From Candidatus Pacearchaeota archaeon (GTDB lineage: Archaea > Nanobdellota > Nanobdellia > Pacearchaeales > GW2011-AR1), in NCBI GenBank assembly GCA_016234025.1, contig JACQLL010000010.1, positions 1 to 7,023 on the forward strand: 7,023 nt of DNA, given 5' to 3'. Shown here one piece after another: positions 1 to 5,379 of this stretch (positions are counted from its first letter, which is position 1; each line of letters begins with the position of its first letter). Under the pieces are notes generated by a model, which saw only the letters and a program-made list of their open reading frames with translations, was not told the DNA's origin and did no database searches. Position numbers and translations under genes: made by a program.

Positions 1-176
1 AGAACCTTTTCTGCTTTGCGCAGGTTCTCGGGGCCGTCAAGAATGCAACTGTCAGCATTCTTGAGGTATTCGAGAGAACAAAAAACAATGGAGAAATATT
101 TTGGTCTCTCGTTATAATTACGCGCGTGGTCGCGAGTAGGCGGGACGACAGGGACTTTTTCAACAGAGCAGGGCAT
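1..176 (-). CDS. Probable partial CDS, unknown protein, running off the left edge
   Basis: The minus strand is open from an ATG at 176 to the edge of the window, 58 codons without a stop. The start reads MPCSVEKVPVVPPTRDHARN and the visible end reads DGPENLRKAEKV, which looks like ordinary soluble protein. Three cysteines are visible (residues 3, 33 and 44). I do not recognise the family. It diverges from the SGNH-like gene, with 38 bases between the two start codons; an AT-rich stretch at about 187-203 could drive both directions. A 10-bp perfect hairpin (37-64) lies inside the frame, which could argue against coding. The open frame, protein-like composition and promoter-like upstream sequence favour a real gene, but 58 open codons can also arise by chance. 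Confidence 0.5.
   Translation of the reverse strand, partial: MPCSVEKVPVVPPTRDHARNYNERPKYFSIVFCSLEYLKNADSCILDGPENLRKAEKV
37..64. repeat. Perfect 10-bp hairpin with outer arms shared with the hairpin at 6985-7015
   Basis: TCAAGAATGC (37-46) pairs perfectly with GCATTCTTGA (55-64) around an 8-base loop. Including one flanking base each side, the outer sequence GTCAAGAA...TTCTTGAG is the same as in the hairpin at 6985-7015, while the inner three pairs differ in a compensated way. It lies within the putative partial minus-strand gene. Confidence 0.6.
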
Positions 177-186
177 TAGGAAAAAG

Positions 187-196
187 TTATAAAATA
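187..196 (+). promoter_or_regulatory. Archaeal TATA box for the SGNH-like gene
   Basis: TTATAAAATA is centred about 24 bases before the ATG at 215. With the usual archaeal spacing of about 25 bases from TATA box to transcription start, the transcript would begin at or next to the start codon, that is, leaderless. No Shine-Dalgarno-like GGAGG precedes the ATG. Confidence 0.6.
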
Positions 197-214
197 CTTT
201 AATCAACAATTATC

Positions 215-1234
215 ATGAAAAAAACCCTAATAACTCTAATAGCCGCACTCTTAGTTTTATCAGGATATTTCCTTTATCTTTCAACAGAAAAATTAGCAAA
301 TGTAGAAGCTCCGTCAGACACTCAAAAAGAACAAAACGAAAAAGTGATGAACTATGAAAATGATATGATTCCTCTAACAGACCTAAAAACCTCTACATAT
401 AAAGGATACGAAGGAGGATTATATCCCGACGGAGAAAACTCGCCTCCGCAGGATTACCTGCCAATAGGACTAAGAAAAAGTTCAGAGATAAAACCTCTTG
501 ACGAAAAAGGCCTGCCTGCCTCCGACGGAAAAATCGTTCTCCTCACGACAGGAATGTCAAACGTCGCGCAGGAATCAAAAGAATTTATCCAGTCATATAA
601 ACCGAAAAACAAAAATTTAATAATAGTCAACGGAGCTCAGGGCGGAGTAGATGCCGTCGATATGTCCGGCTTCGGAACAGAAAAATCGCGGGAAGAATTC
701 AACAGATACTGGAACGAAATACTTCCAGATAATTTGGAAAAAGAAGGAGTCGACGCAAAGCAAGTTCAGGTCGTCTGGCTAAAACAGGCGTTAAGTTCTC
801 CCGGACTGAACGAAGAAACAAAAAACTTTCCCGACGACGCAAACGAATTGAAAAAAAATCTTCTGCAAATAACTAAAATCCTTGAACAAAAATTCCCAAA
901 TTTAAAAATAATTTACATCTCAAGCAGAACTTACGCAGGGTGTGCTAAGACTCCAAAAAATCCTGAACCCTACGCATATCAAAGCGGTTTCGCGGTAAAG
1001 TGGTTAATTGAGGACTTTATAAAAGAAAAAGAAAACAGCAGCGTATGGATTGCATGGGGGCCTTACATCTGGGCTGACGGAGAAACTCCAAGAGGCGACG
1101 GTCTCGTCTACTTCTGCTCTGACTTCAGAGAAGACGACGGGACTCACCCAAGCGAAGCAGGACAAAAAAAAGTCGCGCGACTTCTTAACGAATTTTTCTC
1201 AACAGAAGTAACAAGCAAAAACTGGTACAATTAA
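215..1234 (+). CDS. Secreted or membrane-anchored SGNH-hydrolase-like protein
   Basis: 339 residues. The N-terminus (KK at 2-3, hydrophobic 5-21) is a signal peptide or signal anchor, so the rest should lie outside the membrane; residues 30-80 are a polar, probably flexible linker. The remainder resembles an SGNH/GDSL fold: a strand followed by GMSN (113-116, candidate nucleophile Ser115), then NGAQGG (139-144) in the place of the block II glycine, and DGTH (308-311) giving a C-terminal Asp308/His311 pair in the block V position. The usual block III GxND is not obvious; VVWLKQ (186-191) sits near its place, so oxyanion-hole chemistry is uncertain. Cys243 and Cys301 could form a disulfide. If active it would be an esterase or carbohydrate deacylase acting on an unknown extracellular substrate. 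Its stop overlaps that of the convergent cysS. A TATA box 24 bases upstream fixes this ATG as the start. Confidence 0.75.
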   Translation: MKKTLITLIAALLVLSGYFLYLSTEKLANVEAPSDTQKEQNEKVMNYENDMIPLTDLKTSTYKGYEGGLYPDGENSPPQDYLPIGLRKSSEIKPLDEKGLPASDGKIVLLTTGMSNVAQESKEFIQSYKPKNKNLIIVNGAQGGVDAVDMSGFGTEKSREEFNRYWNEILPDNLEKEGVDAKQVQVVWLKQALSSPGLNEETKNFPDDANELKKNLLQITKILEQKFPNLKIIYISSRTYAGCAKTPKNPEPYAYQSGFAVKWLIEDFIKEKENSSVWIAWGPYIWADGETPRGDGLVYFCSDFREDDGTHPSEAGQKKVARLLNEFFSTEVTSKNWYN

Positions 1235-2625
1235 TCCAAATTAGAAATTTTGTAGCCATCATTTGTATCCTCTATCGAAAACCCTTTCTCTCTTATCCTC
1301 TCCCTAAACAAATCCGCCTTAGCCCAAAGTTTCTGTCTCCGCAAGCTCTCTCTCTCCTCGGCAAGCTCCAAAACCTCCTTAGGAATTATAATTTTTTCTT
1401 CTTTCATCTCCTTAATTTTTAATCCAAGAACCTCATCAAACTTCTCCAGCAATTTTATTTTCTTACCTGAAGAAAAGTCGAAGTCGTCAAGCATTTTCAG
1501 GACAACCCGCAAAGCTCTCGGCAAATTCAAATCATCGTTAATCTCTATTAGAAATAAATTAGTATAACTTTCGGTCAAATCGTTTCCCTTATGTTTCTCG
1601 TTCCTGATTTCAATAACTTTTCTCCTAAAATTCTGAAAAGAATTTTTAGCGGCATCCAGATTATCGAGAGAGAAATTCAACGGCTTCCTGTAATGCGTCA
1701 ACAAACACAAATACCGAAAGACAACTGCGTCATATCCCATCTTCTCAATTTCGGAGATTGTATAAAGTCCTCCGCTCGATTTGGAAATTTTCTCGCCCTT
1801 GCTCAAAAGAAAAGCTCCATGCAGCCAGTAATTAACAAATCTTTTTCCGGTAGCCGATTCACTCTGCGCAATTTCGTTGGTATGATGAACAGGAATATGG
1901 TCTTCCCCTCCAGTGTGTATGTCAAAATGTTTTCCTAAATATTTCATCGACATCGCAGAGCATTCGATATGCCATCCTGGAAAGCCAACTCCCCATGGCG
2001 ACTTCCATTCCTGCTGTCTCTTTCCATCTTCTAAAGAAAACTTCCACAAAGCAAAATCCGTCTTATGTTTCTTATCTCCGACCTCGACTCTCTTTCCCGC
2101 CTTCAAACCTTTCAAATCCAATTTCGCCATTTTCCAATAATTCTTAAACCTAGATGAATCAAAATAAATTCCATCCCTCGTCCTATAAGTAAATCCCTTT
2201 TTCTCTAATTTCTTAACCAATCCAATCTGCTCTTTAATATGCTCGCTCGCCTTCGGCCACTTCCACGGAAGCTCAATGTTCAACTTCTTCAAGTCTTCTT
2301 TGAAAATATGAAAATAAAATTTAGTTATCTCTTTCGCTTTCTTCTTCTCCCTTTTAGCCGCTTCCTCTACTTTATCCTCGCCCTCGTCGCTGTCAGAAGT
2401 CAAATGCCCGACGTCGGTAACATTAATCACATGTTTAACCTTAAAACCATTAAACTCCAAAACTCTTCTCAACAAATCAGAAAAAATATAAGTCCTCAAA
2501 TTCCCGATATGTTGGTACCAATACACCGTCGGTCCGCATGAGTACATCCCGACCTTTCCCTGAACAATCGGCTCGAAAGTTTCTTTCTTCCGCGTGAGAG
2601 TGTTGTAAAGTTTTAGTTTTGACAT
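1231..2625 (-). CDS. cysS: Cysteinyl-tRNA synthetase
   Basis: 464 residues, close to the usual length of about 460. It charges tRNA-Cys with cysteine using ATP, in the cytoplasm. The class I signatures are present: HIGN (39-42) for HIGH and KISKS (279-283) for KMSKS. The family's zinc/cysteine site is complete: Cys30 in SCGPT, Cys222 in GWHIECSAM, and His247 and Glu251 in VHHTNEIAQSE. The HTGGEDHIPVHHTNE form (237-251) resembles the compact enzymes of small-genome archaea and candidate-phyla bacteria; that comparison is from memory. The C-terminal helical tRNA-binding part is present and intact (LPRALRVVLKMLDD, ESLRRQKLWAKADLFRERI). The protein is very lysine-rich (about 13% by hand count). 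The start is supported by a TATA-like box centred 25 bases upstream. The stop codon overlaps that of the convergent SGNH-like gene, leaving no room for an intergenic terminator. Confidence 0.97.
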   Translation of the reverse strand: MSKLKLYNTLTRKKETFEPIVQGKVGMYSCGPTVYWYQHIGNLRTYIFSDLLRRVLEFNGFKVKHVINVTDVGHLTSDSDEGEDKVEEAAKREKKKAKEITKFYFHIFKEDLKKLNIELPWKWPKASEHIKEQIGLVKKLEKKGFTYRTRDGIYFDSSRFKNYWKMAKLDLKGLKAGKRVEVGDKKHKTDFALWKFSLEDGKRQQEWKSPWGVGFPGWHIECSAMSMKYLGKHFDIHTGGEDHIPVHHTNEIAQSESATGKRFVNYWLHGAFLLSKGEKISKSSGGLYTISEIEKMGYDAVVFRYLCLLTHYRKPLNFSLDNLDAAKNSFQNFRRKVIEIRNEKHKGNDLTESYTNLFLIEINDDLNLPRALRVVLKMLDDFDFSSGKKIKLLEKFDEVLGLKIKEMKEEKIIIPKEVLELAEERESLRRQKLWAKADLFRERIREKGFSIEDTNDGYKISNLD

Positions 2626-2646
2626 GACTTACAAAAGGAAGGAAAG

Positions 2647-2654
2647 GTTTTAAG
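2647..2654 (-). promoter_or_regulatory. TATA-like box for cysS
   Basis: On the minus strand this reads CTTAAAAC, centred 25 bases before the cysS ATG at 2625. The match to TTTATATA is weak, but the spacing is the same as for the other genes in the window, implying a leaderless transcript. Confidence 0.4.
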
Positions 2655-2939
2655 GGTTTCTTTCATGGTAGGTGAAGAGAGCGATTGCATCCTAAGGAAC
2701 CTCCAATTTCAAGTCATAAGCAAATGTGGCAAATTAGAACTTCTCTTAATGAGGCACAGCTAAAAGAACTTATGAAATAAGTTAGAGAAATTGCGTTTTT
2801 CCGACGACGGAAAATAATTTGGGACTAATTAAGCAATTTATCTTTTAGCAGGTATTAAGCGTCTTCGAAGAAGCACGAGCTGATTTCACGAAGAATCCTC
2901 GTGTCCTTTCCTCTGCCAAAAAATCGAATCCTGAAGCGT

Positions 2940-2956
2940 AATTATCGAAGATAATT
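2940..2956. repeat. 7-bp hairpin with a GAA triloop
   Basis: AATTATC and GATAATT pair perfectly around GAA, closed by a C-G pair. The centre CGAAG is the same as, or complementary to, that of the palindromes at 3490-3502, 5639-5645, 5660-5676 and 6948-6964. Confidence 0.6.
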
Positions 2957-3023
2957 TCGTTTAAACTAATTAAACGTTAAATATCTGCAGAAATCAGGGG
3001 CGGGAGTTTGTGTTTTGAATTGA

Positions 3024-3308
3024 TTAATAAAGAAAATCACCTTTTAGAGGTGCTACCCTGTTTTGCTTTAGAGCCGACTTTAGACCTTCAAAATGGCGAT
3101 CTACTTCGGGAAATTGTGCTCTTACATCTTCCGGAACTGCAGATTCATATCGTTCTCTATCCCACATTACTCGTTCTAAAACCTGTTGACATGAACAGTT
3201 GTTTCTACTACCTCTAATATGATGATATTCTGTTTCTCCCTTAAACGCTTCTATGGCTGCAACAAATTCCTTCATTTGAGAAGGAGAATATTGCTGTTCT
3301 TCTGTCAT
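3024..3308 (-). CDS. Small uncharacterised protein, 94 residues
   Basis: I do not recognise this family. The product is soluble, charged and probably mostly helical, with two cysteines in a CSC pattern near residues 38-40 (RGSRNNCSCQQ), a His pair (HH near 29-30) and a helical stretch ending FEGLKSALKQ. No membrane segment or signal peptide is visible. A clear TATA-like box (TTTAAAAA) centred about 25 bases before the ATG at 3308 supports the strand and start over an overlapping plus-strand frame. Lysine content (about 5%) is far below that of cysS and dus, and closer to the radical SAM gene and the other small proteins. It stands alone, facing away from the 97-residue gene, and is enclosed by an 11-bp inverted repeat. 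The function is unknown. Confidence 0.65.
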   Translation of the reverse strand: MTEEQQYSPSQMKEFVAAIEAFKGETEYHHIRGSRNNCSCQQVLERVMWDRERYESAVPEDVRAQFPEVDRHFEGLKSALKQNRVAPLKGDFLY

Positions 3309-3329
3309 AAAAATAGTATTAATCCTTAA

Positions 3330-3337
3330 TTTTTAAA
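3330..3337 (-). promoter_or_regulatory. TATA box for the 94-residue gene
   Basis: The minus strand reads TTTAAAAA here, centred 25-26 bases before the ATG at 3308. This is the spacing expected for a leaderless archaeal transcript and matches the other promoters in this window. Confidence 0.55.
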
Positions 3338-3481
3338 CCTTGGGGTGGGCTGATTTCTGCTTATTTTTCTTGATTTTCCCAGCGGTTAAGCGTAGCGAGG
3401 GAAGAAGATAACAAAAAAGAGGAAAGGTTCTCTTAATACCCCTTATACGCCCTTTTCACTCCATGTTTGCCTTCGATATCG

Positions 3482-3502
3482 GGCGCGTCGCGCCTTCGGC
3501 GC
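3482..3502. repeat. Three alternating GC-rich arms (competing hairpins)
   Basis: The sequence is GGCGC-GTC-GCGCC-TTC-GGCGC. The middle arm (3490-3494) can pair with either the first (3482-3486) or the third (3498-3502), so two mutually exclusive 5-bp hairpins with 3-base loops are possible. It is a GC-only patch in AT-rich surroundings. Confidence 0.6.
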
Positions 3503-3521
3503 TCCTAACTATTGTGGCTAT

Positions 3522-3547
3522 TTTTTTAGTTGTAAAAAACTAAAAAA
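3522..3547. repeat. T-rich 10-bp palindrome, possible transcription terminator
   Basis: TTTTTTAGTT (3522-3531) pairs perfectly with AACTAAAAAA (3538-3547) around a 6-base loop. Either strand carries a run of T, which in archaea can end transcription. No gene is read into it from either side, so a terminator role would imply an unannotated transcript. Confidence 0.45.
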
Positions 3548-3556
3548 CTTAAATCA

Positions 3557-3609
3557 AAAAGTCTTTGTGTTCACCACGGACTAAAGTCAGTGGTTTGCGT
3601 GAGACTTTT
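3557..3609. repeat. Two-tier stem-loop 1 of a tandem pair
   Basis: The outer stem is AAAAGTCT (3557-3564) with AGACTTTT (3602-3609), 8 bp and perfect. The inner hairpin is ACCAC (3573-3577) with GTGGT (3590-3594), continued by GAC/GTC around a TAAA loop after one mismatch. The design matches the neighbouring stem-loop 2. The inner hairpin resembles the subterminal palindromes of IS200/IS605-family ends, and either strand could be the functional one. No transposase is present. Confidence 0.55.
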
Positions 3610-3617
3610 GGACGCTC

Positions 3618-3665
3618 AAGATGCTCATCCACGCACTTCAGTGCGTGGTTTTCGCAAAGCATCTT
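3618..3665. repeat. Two-tier stem-loop 2 of a tandem pair
   Basis: The outer stem is AAGATGCT (3618-3625) with AGCATCTT (3658-3665), 8 bp and perfect. The inner stem is CCACGCAC (3629-3636) with GTGCGTGG (3641-3648), 8 bp and perfect, with a TTCA loop. It ends 27 bases before the ATG of the 97-residue gene, so it could be a regulatory structure for that gene, a small RNA, or a transposon end remnant of IS200/IS605 type. It shares its architecture and its CCACG...GTGG inner ends with stem-loop 1, eight bases away. Confidence 0.6.
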
Positions 3666-3692
3666 AACATAAGCTAATTCAAACAAACCTTA

Positions 3693-3986
3693 ATGTTTCC
3701 ATTAGAAGTTGACGGAGAAAGCTGGGGTTATGTATTCGTTGAACCAGACGCATGTCTTAACTGGGAGGACCGAGAGAATTTTTTAAGAGAAACGGTTCGG
3801 CTTGACAGAGAGGGAGAAGATTCACACAATGTAAAAGGAGAATATTTTGAAGGAAAGATAACTCGGGGAAAATACTGCGTCTTCGGACAATTTAGCGGTG
3901 TTCTATATGAAGCAGAATTAGAAACAAATAAAGGAAAAAGATTTCCGAGCACCTTAGTAATGAGAAGAAATTCAGGGATGAATTGA
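3693..3986 (+). CDS. Small uncharacterised protein, 97 residues
   Basis: I do not recognise this family. The predicted protein is acidic in its first half (EVDGESWGYVFVEPDACLNWED) and strand-rich in its second (KGEYFEGKITRGKYCVFGQF), followed by a basic tail (RRNSGMN). It has two cysteines (residues 20 and 62) and no membrane segment. The plus-strand frame is preferred to an overlapping minus-strand frame because its composition is that of a soluble protein. The upstream promoter is poor: a weak TTAACATA about 25 bases before the ATG. The gene is preceded by two tandem stem-loops and converges on the radical SAM gene, with 30 bases between stops. Lysine is low compared with cysS and dus. Confidence 0.6.
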   Translation: MFPLEVDGESWGYVFVEPDACLNWEDRENFLRETVRLDREGEDSHNVKGEYFEGKITRGKYCVFGQFSGVLYEAELETNKGKRFPSTLVMRRNSGMN

Positions 3987-4016
3987 ATAATTCTAAATGA
4001 TATTTTCAACAAATTC

Positions 4017-5372
4017 CTACTTCAATCCAACATACTGAATAACTTCTTCAGGAATCACGCGACCTGTTTCTGAGAATATAACCGTGCCATCGTTTTCCTT
4101 CTGCAACAATCCAATATTTATCAAGTTAGTTATTCTAGACCATGCAACACCCGAAATCAGTGGTTTACCAAAAGTTTTCTCAAAACGCTGAGCATCAAGC
4201 CTCAAAAATTTCAAATTAAAAAGAGTCCACACAAGCTCTTCTTCTTCGGGACCAAACTGAACTGCTCGCTCTGCGGTAATCTTCCCATCTTTAACCAGTT
4301 CGCACCACTGATTAAGTCCTTCTGTGTTATATGTCTCGCCCGTCGTAAAGAGCGAATATGCCTTCCAGCCAAATCCAAAAAGAGGCACGCGCTCTCCCCA
4401 TCTGTCCATGCCATAAGCTTTGTCCAATTTAGACCATTGTGCATTGCTCACTTGTTTATAACCATTTTCAGTTAATACTTTATTTGCTGCGAATTGCATA
4501 GCAATGATATCTTCAATTGGAGGTTGGGTAAGCTTATCGCGAACAGACCAAAAACGATTCTGCATTTCCATTTCTCTTCGGAGACGCATACGATAGACAA
4601 AAATCGAGTCTGGACCTAAATCAGCAAGACGATTAACATCTTGTATAAATCCTTCAAGCGTTTGATTCGGCAACCCCCTCATAAGGTCATTGATTGTCTC
4701 ACGAAAACCGCAAGAGTTAACATGACAAAATGCCTTCTCGGTCTGCTCCGCAGTATGCCGACGGTCGCATAACTTAAGAATATTATCATCAAACGTCTGA
4801 ATCCCAAATGAAAACCTGTTAACACCTGCATCTCGCGCTGCGATTAAACGCTCTGGATCTTCCACAATACTTTCCGGAGAACCCTCCATGGTAATGTCAG
4901 CTCCGCTAACATCAAAAGAATCTGTGTATTTTTTAACTAAAGTGCCAATTGCAGGAGGAGAGAGTGTCGTCGGTGTCCCTCCGCCAAAATAAAGAGAGGT
5001 AATATTTCTACCTTTAAGCCGAGGATAATTCTCAAGAAAAGTTTTTAATTCTCTAACAAGCAAACCGGAATACTTATCGGTTTCTGTTTTGCCTTTATTT
5101 AGCACAACCGGAAATGTGCAAAATTTACATCTATAATTACAAACTGGCATATGAACATACGTTCCTATCACACTTTCGGGTTGGAGACTGTCGTAAACCG
5201 CATTAAGAATGATTCTTGGCTCGGCGGAAGAACCCCGCGTATCATTCCTTACCAAAAATTGATAACGCTCCACTGGAACACGCAAATTACCTTCTTTTGT
5301 AAAAACCGGTACAATGTTGTCTAGGACAAAACTTCTCGCTTCCTCTGCAACATCTTCTATACTCATTTCCAT
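4017..5372 (-). CDS. HemW/HemN-like radical SAM protein
   Basis: 451 residues. The radical SAM cluster motif CxxxCxxC is Cys78, Cys82 and Cys85 (CNYRCKFC), so it should bind a [4Fe-4S] cluster and cleave S-adenosylmethionine. Family marks follow: YFGGGTPT (128-135), EGSPE (163-167), RFSFGIQTFDDNILKLCDRRH (186-206), NDLMRGLPNQT (228-238), and GFGWKAYS (333-340) in the place of the HemW GxGAxS-type motif. The C-terminal HemN-type helical domain covers about 375-440. True HemN has a fourth Cys two residues after the motif; here that position is Phe87, as in HemW. It is therefore more likely a HemW-like heme-handling protein or a relative with another substrate than a coproporphyrinogen dehydrogenase. 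An N-terminal extension of about 70 residues is longer than in typical HemW. No heme genes are nearby. Lysine is about 5%, against about 13% in cysS. Confidence 0.85.
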   Translation of the reverse strand: MEMSIEDVAEEARSFVLDNIVPVFTKEGNLRVPVERYQFLVRNDTRGSSAEPRIILNAVYDSLQPESVIGTYVHMPVCNYRCKFCTFPVVLNKGKTETDKYSGLLVRELKTFLENYPRLKGRNITSLYFGGGTPTTLSPPAIGTLVKKYTDSFDVSGADITMEGSPESIVEDPERLIAARDAGVNRFSFGIQTFDDNILKLCDRRHTAEQTEKAFCHVNSCGFRETINDLMRGLPNQTLEGFIQDVNRLADLGPDSIFVYRMRLRREMEMQNRFWSVRDKLTQPPIEDIIAMQFAANKVLTENGYKQVSNAQWSKLDKAYGMDRWGERVPLFGFGWKAYSLFTTGETYNTEGLNQWCELVKDGKITAERAVQFGPEEEELVWTLFNLKFLRLDAQRFEKTFGKPLISGVAWSRITNLINIGLLQKENDGTVIFSETGRVIPEEVIQYVGLK

Positions 5373-5379
5373 AAGAGAT

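Larger units (their letters stand above)
2626..3023. other. 398-base gene-free stretch with several small palindromes
   Basis: I find no tRNA, rRNA or convincing gene here. Possible peptides at 2665-2763 (32 codons) and one starting MWQIRTSLNEAQ are too short and unsupported to call. The stretch contains the cysS promoter at its left end, a hairpin at 2797-2814 (TTTTCCG/CGGAAAA, 4-base loop), a perfect 10-base palindrome TCTTCGAAGA (2862-2871), CACGAG/CTCGTG arms (2874-2879, 2898-2903), a hairpin at 2940-2956 and CGTTTA/TAAACG arms (2958-2963, 2971-2976). The density of palindromes suggests structured or mobile DNA rather than a decayed gene. Confidence 0.6.
2987..3360. repeat. 11-bp inverted repeats flanking the 94-residue gene
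   Basis: GCAGAAATCAG (2987-2997) and its exact reverse complement CTGATTTCTGC (3350-3360) bracket the small minus-strand gene and its promoter. Next to the inner side of each arm is a G-rich octamer on the plus strand: GGGGCGGG from 2997 to 3004 and GGGGTGGG at 3342-3349. No clear target-site duplication is visible. It could mark a small mobile cassette or be chance; an 11-bp match is not rare across a whole 7-kb window but is uncommon at this distance. Confidence 0.45.
3309..3692. other. 384-base divergent intergenic region rich in palindromes
   Basis: This lies between two divergently read small genes. From left to right it holds the promoter of the 94-residue gene, the right arm of the inverted repeat, a GC-rich triple-arm palindrome (3482-3502) in otherwise AT-rich DNA, a T-rich 10-bp palindrome (3522-3547), and two tandem two-tier stem-loops (3557-3609 and 3618-3665). 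I see no tRNA, rRNA or additional open frame worth calling. Confidence 0.6.

Noticed and set aside
1591..2541. Plus-strand open frames opposite cysS
   Set aside because: They are antisense to a full, well-conserved synthetase and have no recognisable product or promoter.
2665..2763. Possible 32-codon peptide, and an overlapping 18-codon one starting MWQIRTS
   Set aside because: They are too short, overlap in different frames, and have no promoter of their own.
3008..3217. Plus-strand frame overlapping the 94-residue gene
   Set aside because: The minus-strand frame is longer, has a well-placed TATA box, and has a more natural protein composition.
2626..3692. A tRNA, CRISPR array or known structural RNA in the two long gaps
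   Set aside because: No T-loop-like GTTCRANNC with matching acceptor arms and no regularly spaced repeats were found. The palindromes are unequal in sequence and spacing.
3728..4012. Minus-strand frame opposite the 97-residue gene
   Set aside because: Its composition is unlike a folded protein (Ser/Pro/Phe-rich antisense type). The plus-strand frame looks more natural, though the evidence is not decisive.
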